From: CAYSZB01 sp964435475
GTDB lineage: Bacteria; Chloroflexota; Anaerolineae; Anaerolineales; Anaerolineaceae
NCBI GenBank assembly: GCA_964435475.1
Contig: CAYSZB010000016.1
Location: 1 to 41,958 of the forward strand
DNA: 41,958 bases
Reading direction: 5' to 3'
The notes beneath the pieces were generated by a model. That model searched no databases. It was not told where the DNA came from and saw nothing but the letters and a program-made list of their open reading frames with translations. Position 1 is the first letter of the stretch. Each line of letters starts with the position of its first letter. Shown here piece after piece: positions 26,285-33,477 of the stretch. The position numbers were made by a program, and so were the translations under genes.

Positions 26285-27418
26285 TTATCCGTTTTTATTC
26301 CGCATTCCTTTTGTTTTTGGAGGGGTGGCTAACTGGATGGTCAATTCAAAGTTTTCTGAATCATCGACCATGCGTGTGTGCCTGTCTACAACCCATAACT
26401 TGGGTGTCATCCCTTCATTAACTAATTGCATTACAGAATCTGATGTTTCTGGTGCGAGAAAACCAAGCAGCTGCCCATTTAGATCACGAATGGCGATTGA
26501 GCGGGGTTGGCGGGCGTATGGTGGCCAAAATTGCGGGTTGAGCATATCGGAATATTGAAGCTTAGCAGCTGCCCGCCGGGCAGCTAGGCTGGGGCGAACC
26601 TGAAACTTGACCTGGCTTAGGGGTTGGTACTGACTTTCGGGCTTTGTATACCTGAATGGGTATTTCAAAGCCTTGATCCTGCCCGAAACCAGGAATCGTC
26701 CAAAAATTACCTGGCCAACCTTTGGCGGATCCTTCAAAAGACAAAGCGGCAGGACCACATCCAGGTCTATCCCATATGTGCGCACGGTAACTAGGTAGGT
26801 TACACCATTCGTATAGTTATTGAGCAGCATGCGTTGAGCAATGATGATCCCACCCAGGTCAACTACCGGTGCCGGATTGTCATCCTCATCCCGATTAAAT
26901 GTGCCTGTCGGGATAAGGTATTCTTCGTCCCAGGTAAGTCCTTCAATGTGAGTCGGTTCCTTGTGCTGCGTGAGATCAAATTCCACTTTTATGGGAAAAC
27001 CAACCAGTTGTACCTCTGCCAGGCAGGGAAGAGGTATCCTGCCAAACCAGTGGAATGAGGTGCTGCGAAAAGTCAGGGGATAATCACCTGACACATCCGG
27101 GGGACGACTGCCGATAATGAATTTGGGGTTGACCCAGCCCTCAAAACAACCTTCCAGGGGTGAATCATTAAATTTAAAGCGGTTATTAAGTGCAATTTCG
27201 GTTGTTGTAGACGAGGTTACATGAACTGAAACGAATTTGTTTTTTTGTTGGTTATCAGAACCAGACCAGAGTTCGATTTCCTCCCCAAGCGGGTATGCAT
27301 AATATGTTCCACCTGTTGTGGCACAATGGTAGCCTTTTGAGATAACCATGTTCTGCAGGTCCGTGATCTGCCTTTGGTATTGACAATTCAAACCAATGCA
27401 ATCAAATTCTGTTGTCAT
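26285..27418 (-). CDS. Uncharacterised 377-aa protein
   Basis: I do not recognise this protein. Taking ATG 27418 as start (MTTEFDCIGLNCQYQRQITD), the N terminus has two close cysteines and then an aromatic-rich segment (HCATTGGTYYAYPLGEEIEL). The middle is beta-rich, with several strands and a PVVDLGGIIIAQRMLLNNY segment. A C-terminal part includes SIAIRDLNGQLLGFLAPET. There is no signal peptide or membrane helix, so it is probably cytoplasmic. The frame extends upstream to 27493, but that would cover a 16-base element shared with the next gene's promoter region, so the shorter start is preferred; AAGGGA is the likely ribosome site. Codon usage looks like its neighbours. Confidence 0.7.
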   Translation of the reverse strand: MTTEFDCIGLNCQYQRQITDLQNMVISKGYHCATTGGTYYAYPLGEEIELWSGSDNQQKNKFVSVHVTSSTTTEIALNNRFKFNDSPLEGCFEGWVNPKFIIGSRPPDVSGDYPLTFRSTSFHWFGRIPLPCLAEVQLVGFPIKVEFDLTQHKEPTHIEGLTWDEEYLIPTGTFNRDEDDNPAPVVDLGGIIIAQRMLLNNYTNGVTYLVTVRTYGIDLDVVLPLCLLKDPPKVGQVIFGRFLVSGRIKALKYPFRYTKPESQYQPLSQVKFQVRPSLAARRAAAKLQYSDMLNPQFWPPYARQPRSIAIRDLNGQLLGFLAPETSDSVMQLVNEGMTPKLWVVDRHTRMVDDSENFELTIQLATPPKTKGMRNKNG

Positions 27419-27447
27419 GAGGCCAGAGTTCCCTTGGTTAAGTGGTT

Positions 27448-27463
27448 TTATTGTAATTGAAAA
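27448..27463 (-). promoter_or_regulatory. Copy 1 of a shared 16-base upstream element
   Basis: Minus-strand TTTTCAATTACAATAA, about 30 bases before the 377-aa gene. The identical 16 bases, same orientation, precede the M20 peptidase gene at 29115-29130. TACAAT inside it may be a -10 box. Confidence 0.5.
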
Positions 27464-27519
27464 AGAGATAAAGAACCGGGATGTTCTGAACATTCCGGTT
27501 CACTGCTTAGGATTCTGGA

Positions 27520-29046
27520 TCATCCCGGCAGGTCAGGTATTGGGTCAACCTGGTTACCTGCCATGCCTTCAATGTATGCCATGTAAAAAACCACCATTCG
27601 TGAACAATTCTCGATCGATAAATGCTCATTCATGCCATGCACAGTCTTGAGGTCTTCTTTTTCAATGAACATGGGTGAAAAACGGAATGCATTCTGGCAG
27701 ATCGGTGCGTAGTGGCGGGCGTCTGTTGCACCAGAAACCAGGAAAGGTGCAGCAACAGCACCAGGATAGACAGCTTCGACTAATTGGGTCAGTTTAATGA
27801 ACTCGGCTGAGTCTGTATCGGCCACCGGAGAGGGATCCCAGCCGGCTTCATCCAGTGTTTCTCCCTCATAAGGCTTGATTTCAATGCGTTCATCTGCCAC
27901 AACATTAACGACACGTTCATAAACACTGCGCAAGGTATCCCCTGGTAGGATGCGGAAATTTACCACTGCCTCTGCTTTTGCAGGCAGCACATTGGAGGTG
28001 TGACCCGAATGGAAAATTGTTGGCGCAGTGGTTGTGCGGATCATGGCATTGGTTGTGTTTAGTTTTGAAAGCTTACGTTTCAGCATGCTGCCAAACAACC
28101 ATGTGTTGGCGAGCGCCATGCGTTGGATGAAGGGCAAATGTTTGCTAAAGTAACCCATCAAGAAAGTGATCACTTCCAGGTGCGCCGGGAATTGATCTGC
28201 CTCCAATGCGGCAATTGCCAGTGAAAGCATACCAATGCTGGTATTGGCAGGCGGCATACTCGAATGCCCACCATCAGTGCGGGCTGTCATTTGAAGGCTG
28301 ACCGCACCTTTTTCCGAAATACCGATCAGGCCTGCCGGAACATCAATCCCTGCCAGCATACCCTGGGTAACACTACCACCTTCATCCAGCAAGCAAGCCA
28401 GGTTGACATTCCGCGACTGCAGTGTCTCAACGATCGCTTTTGCGCCATTCATCCCACCAATCTCTTCATCATGACCAAAACCGAGGTAAATGGTTCGCTG
28501 GGGGGTATACCCGGATTTTAGTAATTGCTCGACTGCTTCCAATATGCCGATAACGCTGTTCTTACAATCCAGGGTGCCCCGACCCCAGACGCTTCCATCT
28601 GCGATCTCTCCGCTGAATGGTGGGTGCTGCCAGCCTGAATCCTCTCCCTCGTCCGCAGGGACGACATCCAGGTGGGCTGTAAGCATGACCGCATCCAGGT
28701 CAGGGTCAGTCCCCAGCCAGGTAAATAACAATGAATACTTGTTGATGACCTCGCACTTCAGGCGTTGATGAACCAGGGGGTAAAGTTTCTTTAATAGGCG
28801 ATTCAAGCCTTCGAAAGGGATGGGATCGATCTTGGAGAGGTCCGGGTTGGCTATAGTGCGGTATTGCACAGCTAAACCCAGGTGTTCCGCGACTGAATCT
28901 CCATCCACATCAGCCAGAGCGATCACTTCTTTTTTAGTTTTGGTGAAAGACGAAGCAAAGGTTCGGACCAACACTGTAACAGTTAAGATCAGCAGTATCG
29001 CTAAAAGCGCCAAGCCAATCATTAAAAGCAAAGTTGAAGTTTCCAT
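27520..29046 (-). CDS. Membrane-anchored M20 family metallopeptidase
   Basis: 508-aa zinc peptidase of the M20 carboxypeptidase/deacylase family, close in pattern to the PM20D1/CPS1 type. The start is ATG 29046, with GGAGGA four bases upstream; a longer frame to 29067 lacks a signal. Residues about 5-27 form one membrane helix. Metal-site motifs are MLTAHLDVVP (His, Asp), WGRGTLDCKNS (bridging Asp) and GHDEEIGG (catalytic Glu and metal Glu), and a later His sits in ATDARHYAPI. A dimerisation domain interrupts the catalytic domain (about 245-370). It would cleave C-terminal residues or N-acyl amino acids, on whichever side of the membrane the single helix leaves it. It is divergent from the lipoprotein pair downstream on the plus strand. 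Confidence 0.9.
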   Translation of the reverse strand: METSTLLLMIGLALLAILLILTVTVLVRTFASSFTKTKKEVIALADVDGDSVAEHLGLAVQYRTIANPDLSKIDPIPFEGLNRLLKKLYPLVHQRLKCEVINKYSLLFTWLGTDPDLDAVMLTAHLDVVPADEGEDSGWQHPPFSGEIADGSVWGRGTLDCKNSVIGILEAVEQLLKSGYTPQRTIYLGFGHDEEIGGMNGAKAIVETLQSRNVNLACLLDEGGSVTQGMLAGIDVPAGLIGISEKGAVSLQMTARTDGGHSSMPPANTSIGMLSLAIAALEADQFPAHLEVITFLMGYFSKHLPFIQRMALANTWLFGSMLKRKLSKLNTTNAMIRTTTAPTIFHSGHTSNVLPAKAEAVVNFRILPGDTLRSVYERVVNVVADERIEIKPYEGETLDEAGWDPSPVADTDSAEFIKLTQLVEAVYPGAVAAPFLVSGATDARHYAPICQNAFRFSPMFIEKEDLKTVHGMNEHLSIENCSRMVVFYMAYIEGMAGNQVDPIPDLPG

Positions 29047-29114
29047 AATTCCTCCAGGCAAGATCATCCAAGATTATGTAGAAAGATGTGAAAGTCTTGC
29101 AGCGAATCTTATCC

Positions 29115-29130
29115 TTATTGTAATTGAAAA
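29115..29130 (-). promoter_or_regulatory. Copy 2 of the shared 16-base upstream element
   Basis: Identical in sequence and orientation to 27448-27463, here about 68 bases before the M20 peptidase ATG. An embedded TACAAT could act as -10, giving a leader of about 65 bases. Confidence 0.5.
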
Positions 29131-29189
29131 TTTCATAAATCGGGCATTGGGTCAGGATAAGACGAATACTTTTATGGTTACAAAAGTTG

Positions 29190-29195
29190 TATAAT
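29190..29195 (+). promoter_or_regulatory. Candidate -10 element for the first tandem lipoprotein
   Basis: TATAAT 50 bases before the ATG, in the divergent space between the M20 peptidase and the lipoprotein. The following CGTGAT matches the GH3 promoter at 15890 exactly. Confidence 0.55.
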
Positions 29196-29245
29196 CGTGA
29201 TAACAGGCGGTCGCATTCGTTTCTTACATCAAAGGAAGGTGACAC

Positions 29246-30172
29246 ATGAATAAAAAACATCCCTGGTTAATACTATTGGTCATTATTGGTTTGATCGTCC
29301 TTTCCGGATGTGGTCTGGATGTTGTCAAGACTCAGGAACCGTTGGAGTTAACCCTGGCAATGGTATATGCCCAATCGACCCTCACCCAGATGGCGATAGA
29401 ATCCCAACCTGGCAAGGGAACCTCACAGGCAGAAGATACGACCTCTGTACCTACCAATACCCCGCAGCCGACTGCCACAAACACTTTGCTGCCAACGGCT
29501 ACCAACACGATGTTACCGACACTCACGCCATTGCCGTCGGCAACAAACACATCCGCTGTGCCAGCTATACCGGAAGTCAGGATAAATTTTGAGACCAATG
29601 CCACCAATGCCTCAGTGATGGGCATGGTACCATCTTATACGACCCAGCGCTATGTCTTCCGGGCAATGGCCAGTCAACTGGTGGATATCTCTCTCACCTC
29701 GGGTCAGGAGTGTGCAATTTCGGTTTCAGGCAGGGATGGCACTGTGTTACTTTCGCCTATGGGTGAAAGCCAGCACTTCCGGGGATACCTTCCTTCAACC
29801 CAGGACTGGTTCATAGACATCCGGGCAGCCGGTGCAAACGCCAATTTTGGGCTTTACCTGATGATCCCGGAACGCATCAATTTTGCACCAGGCACACATG
29901 AGATCACCTTGAATAGTTTTGTACCAGCCGGAGGGGTCCACAACTATATCGCTTATGCCCTTGCAGGACAGGATTTGAACGTCTCGGTCACACCTGCCGG
30001 GAATCTTGCACTTTCTCTATGGGGAATCGACGGCACAGTTTTGATGAGCAGCATGGGTGAAGGCAATAGTTGGGGCGGCACGTTACCAATCTCCCAGGAT
30101 TGGATAATAAATGTGCGCAGTGCGCCGGGAGTGGGTAACAGGAATTACACTTTCTGGCTGGATATCCAGTAG
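29246..30172 (+). CDS. Pro/Thr-stalk lipoprotein with two PPC-like domains (paralogue 1)
   Basis: 308-aa surface lipoprotein. The signal ends in lipobox VLSGC with Cys22. A short helical segment follows (LTLAMVYAQSTLTQMAIE), then a Thr/Pro/Asn stalk (about 65-108), then two tandem beta-sandwich repeats of about 90 residues. The repeats align with each other: SGRDGTVLLSPMGES ... LPSTQDWFIDIRAAG and WGIDGTVLMSSMGEG ... LPISQDWIINVRSAP. The pattern resembles bacterial pre-peptidase C-terminal (PPC) or PliG-type lysozyme-inhibitor domains; that resemblance is inference. Function unknown, possibly binding at the cell envelope. Strong ribosome site AAAGGAAGG. A paralogue follows 150 bases downstream. 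Confidence 0.85.
   Translation: MNKKHPWLILLVIIGLIVLSGCGLDVVKTQEPLELTLAMVYAQSTLTQMAIESQPGKGTSQAEDTTSVPTNTPQPTATNTLLPTATNTMLPTLTPLPSATNTSAVPAIPEVRINFETNATNASVMGMVPSYTTQRYVFRAMASQLVDISLTSGQECAISVSGRDGTVLLSPMGESQHFRGYLPSTQDWFIDIRAAGANANFGLYLMIPERINFAPGTHEITLNSFVPAGGVHNYIAYALAGQDLNVSVTPAGNLALSLWGIDGTVLMSSMGEGNSWGGTLPISQDWIINVRSAPGVGNRNYTFWLDIQ
29438..29575 (+). repeat. Thr/Pro stalk-coding repeat in lipoprotein paralogue 1
   Basis: Tract of ACN/CCN/AAC codons encoding PTATNTLLPTATNT-type repeats between the lipid anchor and the folded domains. Confidence 0.75.
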
Positions 30173-30188
30173 CAGTCTATATCTTAGT

Positions 30189-30221
30189 AATAACTAGTGT
30201 AAATTTCACTATTGTTATGAC
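30189..30221 (+). other. Imperfect hairpin between the tandem lipoprotein genes
   Basis: ATAAC-TAGTG ... CACTA-TT-GTTAT can form a stem with a two-base bulge just after the first lipoprotein gene. It lacks a run of T, so it is at best a weak terminator or an mRNA-stabilising structure. Confidence 0.3.
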
Positions 30222-30269
30222 TATGTTCGAATTATGGTAAGTGATCATTCCTTCACGAAGAATATATTG

Positions 30270-30275
30270 TATAAT
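30270..30275 (+). promoter_or_regulatory. Candidate -10 element for the second tandem lipoprotein
   Basis: TATAAT preceded by TTG, 50 bases before ATG 30326, at the same distance as in the upstream paralogue. The -35 region is not recognisable. Confidence 0.5.
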
Positions 30276-30325
30276 CAAAGAACAGGTGTTCACATCCGTT
30301 ATTATCTACTTTGAAAAGGTGCCTT

Positions 30326-31243
30326 ATGAAAACTAAACAATCGAGGCTGGTTGTCTTAATTCTTGTGACTGGTTTATTGCTGACCGGATGTGGACCAAAC
30401 ACTTCGCCCACTGACAACAATGCCCAATTGACCTTGGCGATGCAAGAAGTCCAGTCTACACTGACGCAGATTGCGGTGGAGACTCTTATCCCTAGTGAAG
30501 AACCAACCTTCACGCCTACTGTAATTCCACCAACAAACACACCCCTGCCTGAGCCGACAGCAACCAATACTCCCATGCCAACAGTTCAGCCACCCACCTC
30601 GACACCACTGCCAACTCTGACATCCTTGCCACCCGAAGTTGTTTCGGAAGTACGAATTAACTTTGAAACCCAGGGAACGGATATTTTTGTTGTGGGGATG
30701 GTGAAAGCGAATAGCACACAGCGATATGTACTAAAAGGGATGGAAGGGCAGCTGTTGGATATCACCTATACTGCGGCACAGGAAAGTTCGTTGTCGGTAG
30801 TGGGGAGAGATGGTACTGAAATCAGCCTGATTGGAGACAGTGGTCATGTGCGCGGTTACCTGCCCTCCACACAGGATTGGCTTGTAGATATACATGCAGC
30901 GGGATCAAATATTGATTTCGCACTTATCCTGATGATCCCGGAGAGGGTCAACTTAGGGTTGGGTGTAAATGACATTGTCTTGACAGGTTATGTGCGACCC
31001 AATAAAGTTTACAACTACATCGTATCTGGTCAGTCCGGGCAGGTCTTAACGGTAACAGTTAAACCAGAAGGAAACCTGGGTATTTCCATCTGGGGTGTCG
31101 ATGGCACTGTATTGATGAATGTTTTGGATGAGACAAATACTTATGTTGGAACACTACCAGGCTCCCAGGATTGGATCATCAGTGTGCATAACTCGGCTGA
31201 GTGGCATGCCCGGAATTACACAATTTGGTTAAATATCCAATAA
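30326..31243 (+). CDS. Pro/Thr-stalk lipoprotein with two PPC-like domains (paralogue 2)
   Basis: 305-aa paralogue of the preceding gene. ATG 30326 has ribosome site AAAAGGTG; an upstream ATG at 30311 would lie before that site. Lipobox LLTGC with Cys22, helical LTLAMQEVQSTLTQIAVE, a Thr/Pro stalk (about 57-105), and the same two beta repeats (VVGRDGTEISLIGDSG ... LPSTQDWLVDIHAAG and WGVDGTVLMNVLDET ... LPGSQDWIISVHNSA). The two proteins agree strongly in the folded domains and anchor but diverge in the stalk. Each has its own promoter-like element, so expression may be separate. Function unknown. A terminator hairpin follows. Confidence 0.85.
   Translation: MKTKQSRLVVLILVTGLLLTGCGPNTSPTDNNAQLTLAMQEVQSTLTQIAVETLIPSEEPTFTPTVIPPTNTPLPEPTATNTPMPTVQPPTSTPLPTLTSLPPEVVSEVRINFETQGTDIFVVGMVKANSTQRYVLKGMEGQLLDITYTAAQESSLSVVGRDGTEISLIGDSGHVRGYLPSTQDWLVDIHAAGSNIDFALILMIPERVNLGLGVNDIVLTGYVRPNKVYNYIVSGQSGQVLTVTVKPEGNLGISIWGVDGTVLMNVLDETNTYVGTLPGSQDWIISVHNSAEWHARNYTIWLNIQ
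30499..30640 (+). repeat. Thr/Pro stalk-coding repeat in lipoprotein paralogue 2
   Basis: Tract encoding PTFTPTVIPPTNTPLPEPT-type sequence, diverged in order from the stalk of paralogue 1. Confidence 0.75.
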
Positions 31244-31261
31244 ACTGGATCGTGCGATTAT

Positions 31262-31295
31262 AAAAGAATGAGCGCATAAAGAGCTCATTCTTTTT
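31262..31295 (+). terminator. Rho-independent terminator after the lipoprotein pair
   Basis: Twelve-base arms AAAAGAATGAGC (31262-31273) and GCTCATTCTTTT (31283-31294) with a 9-base loop, ending in a T run. The A run on the other side may make it act on the minus-strand phosphatase transcript too. Confidence 0.8.
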
Positions 31296-31357
31296 ATTAA
31301 TCGGGAATATGTGGATCAGGTTGATTAGTGGAAATCGACCCTATTTAAAGATATTGT

Positions 31358-31882
31358 CTATAGCTTTACGCTTTGGGGATAGTGCTGTTTTTCGTGGGGT
31401 TTCTTGTATTCCCCCACAAAGAGTTCCTGGTAGGGTGTGTCGATCGCTTTGGGAATATACTGGCGCACCCAGGCGATCGCTTTTTCTGCGTCCCAACCCC
31501 AAAGTTCACGTGCGAGACATGCGACAAACATCCCGGTCCTACCAACCCCGGCATGACAGTGGATGGCAATATTCCTCGAGCGCCGCGCATTGTTGATTAC
31601 CAGGCGTATGGCAGTGTCGAATGCCCCAAAGGATGGCGCCGCAAAATCTTCAACCGGGTTGTTGATGACGTCCATACCCAATGGGCGATAAAGATTGTGC
31701 AGGTGTACGCCAGTATACTGCAATGCTTCTTCATCCGGAGTAAGGGCAACCACCCACTTGATACCTGCCTTTTGATAAAGGGGCAGTATCTCATGCTCAG
31801 GATCGAACATACTGCTGTTGGGCAGGGCGCTACGATAAATCTTGCCGGGAAGATCAAAGGGTAGCAGGGTGATTTTTTCCAT
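31358..31882 (-). CDS. Dual-specificity / tyrosine phosphatase-like protein
   Basis: 174-aa cytoplasmic phosphatase. The P-loop HCHAGVGRTG has nucleophile Cys109 and Arg115, and Asp79 in NPVEDF is the likely general acid. The N terminus (PGKIYRSALPNS) is typical of cysteine-based phosphatases that start with a 'RSALP' strand. It would hydrolyse phosphotyrosine, phosphoserine or a phosphorylated small molecule or lipid. No kinase gene is adjacent. A TATAAT ends only 6 bases before the ATG, so the transcript probably begins at or next to the start codon; there is no ribosome site. It is divergent from tldD. Confidence 0.88.
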   Translation of the reverse strand: MEKITLLPFDLPGKIYRSALPNSSMFDPEHEILPLYQKAGIKWVVALTPDEEALQYTGVHLHNLYRPLGMDVINNPVEDFAAPSFGAFDTAIRLVINNARRSRNIAIHCHAGVGRTGMFVACLARELWGWDAEKAIAWVRQYIPKAIDTPYQELFVGEYKKPHEKQHYPQSVKL

Positions 31883-31888
31883 ATAAGA

Positions 31889-31894
31889 ATTATA
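31889..31894 (-). promoter_or_regulatory. Candidate -10 element giving a leaderless phosphatase mRNA
   Basis: Minus-strand TATAAT with exactly 6 bases to the ATG. Standard spacing puts the transcription start at the A of the start codon. No -35 match at 17 bases. Confidence 0.5.
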
Positions 31895-31965
31895 TCTTAG
31901 TTGGGGGTTTTGGGATGTTAACTATGAGATTCCTGACAATTGCAAACATATATATGACTTTCATT

Positions 31966-31971
31966 TATAAT
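31966..31971 (+). promoter_or_regulatory. Candidate -10 element for tldD-tldE
   Basis: TATAAT 49 bases before ATG 32021, giving a predicted transcript start near 31978, exactly where a palindrome begins. Confidence 0.5.
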
Positions 31972-31977
31972 TTACAG

Positions 31978-32001
31978 ACCAATCCCAATCCTTGGATTGG
32001 T
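31978..32001 (+). promoter_or_regulatory. Palindrome at the tldD transcript start, possible operator
   Basis: ACCAATCC (31978-31985) and GGATTGGT (31994-32001) are perfect 8-base inverted arms. An inner CCAATCC/GGATTGG pair with a 2-base loop shares the right arm, so alternative hairpins exist. It sits at the predicted transcript start and ends just before the ribosome site. Confidence 0.4.
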
Positions 32002-32020
32002 AGACAAGGATAAGAATCGT

Positions 32021-33475
32021 ATGCAACAACAGATCAAGCAACAAATTGACAGGCTGAAGAGCCAGGGCGTTACGTATGTGGATACACGCTGGTATCCATT
32101 GGAAGAAGCCAATTACCTGACAATGATCAGTGGCAACTTGAAGAATGCTGCTGCTTCCCGCGAAAGTGGTATGGGCATCCGAGTGCTTTATAAAGGTGCA
32201 TGGGGTTTTTCTGCCTCATCTGACCTGGGTGACCTCAAAGGCTTATATGATAAAGCTTTTGATAATGCGCGCATCGCTGCCGAGCGGGTAACATTCCCGG
32301 TCAGGTTGGCAGAGAAAGATGCCATCACCGGCAGTTTCACCAGCCCCAACCAGATTGATCCCTTTGAAGTACCACTATCTGACAAGATCGCTTTCTTAAG
32401 CAAAATGGATGCAGCACTCAACAAACCCGGTGTTTTCCAACGCCAGAGCCAGTTGATCTTCATGCGCAAACAGGTGATCTTTATCGATTCAGAAGGCAGC
32501 GAGATCGAAAAAAAGATCATTGAAGTATTCCCTTCGATTGAAGTAGTCGGACTTGACGAAAAGGGTGAATCGCATGAGCGGAAGTTCAAATCTGCCAAGT
32601 TTGGGGATACCCGTGGTTGGGAAACATTGGATGAGACACGCTTTCTTTCTGAAGCAGAGCGCATAGTGCGCGAACTGAACGAGGTCATTAAAGCAGATGA
32701 TTGCCCGAAGGATGAGAGATCTGTGATACTGATGCCCGGGATCATGTTCCTGCAGACCCACGAGACCATCGGGCATGCTCTTGAGTTGGACCGCATCCTG
32801 GGTTACGAACTGGCGTTTGCCGGTGGGTCATTCGTCAGGTTGGAAGACTTTGGTAAGCTGCGTTATGGTTCCAGCAAATTGACTGCAAGAGCGGATGCGA
32901 CCCTGCCCAATTCTCCTGGCAGCTTTGGCTTTGATGATGATGGTGTGCCAGCTCAGAACAACCTGTTGATCGATAAAGGCATCCTGGTCGGTGCGATCAC
33001 TGGTCGCCAGATGGTCGAGGAAGCTAATGCCAAGGCTCATAAACAGATCTTCCACGGCAGCAGTGGTGCAAATCGAGCCACAACCTTCTACCGTGTGCCG
33101 ATCGAGCGCATGACAAATATCAATATTGATCCGGGTACAGACGGCACCCTGGATGATATCGTAAGCAAAACAGAAAAGGGGATCATCCTGGATGGTGACA
33201 AAAGCTGGTCGATCGGTTCCAACCGCGAGCAATTCCACTTTGCCACTGATATTGGCTGGTTGGTCGAGAATGGCAAAGTTACCAAAGTGGTAAAAAACTC
33301 CACTTATAAGGGTGAAACACTCAAATTTTATAATTCACTCACTGCAGTGGGCGATGAATCCACCTGGGAAGTCAGGTATGTGGATAATTGTGGCAAAGGT
33401 CAACCCAGTCAGGTGATGCAATTAGGACATGGCATCCCTGTATGCCGTTTTGACAATGTGAGAATCGGAGAGTAA
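32021..33475 (+). CDS. tldD: TldD-like metalloprotease subunit
   Basis: 484-aa catalytic subunit of a TldD/TldE-type zinc protease. The HExxxH motif is HETIGH at residues 247-252. Later conserved blocks are SSGANRATTFYRVPIERMTN and the C-terminal NCGKGQ...GHGIPVCRFDNVRIG. The family degrades unfolded peptides and matures some ribosomal peptides such as microcin B17. The start is ATG 32021, preceded by AAGGATAAGAA; an in-frame TTG at 31997 lies inside the palindrome. It is followed 2 bases after its stop by the partner gene. No precursor-peptide or modification genes are near, so a housekeeping role is as likely as peptide maturation. Confidence 0.93.
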   Translation: MQQQIKQQIDRLKSQGVTYVDTRWYPLEEANYLTMISGNLKNAAASRESGMGIRVLYKGAWGFSASSDLGDLKGLYDKAFDNARIAAERVTFPVRLAEKDAITGSFTSPNQIDPFEVPLSDKIAFLSKMDAALNKPGVFQRQSQLIFMRKQVIFIDSEGSEIEKKIIEVFPSIEVVGLDEKGESHERKFKSAKFGDTRGWETLDETRFLSEAERIVRELNEVIKADDCPKDERSVILMPGIMFLQTHETIGHALELDRILGYELAFAGGSFVRLEDFGKLRYGSSKLTARADATLPNSPGSFGFDDDGVPAQNNLLIDKGILVGAITGRQMVEEANAKAHKQIFHGSSGANRATTFYRVPIERMTNINIDPGTDGTLDDIVSKTEKGIILDGDKSWSIGSNREQFHFATDIGWLVENGKVTKVVKNSTYKGETLKFYNSLTAVGDESTWEVRYVDNCGKGQPSQVMQLGHGIPVCRFDNVRIGE

Positions 33476-33477
33476 CA

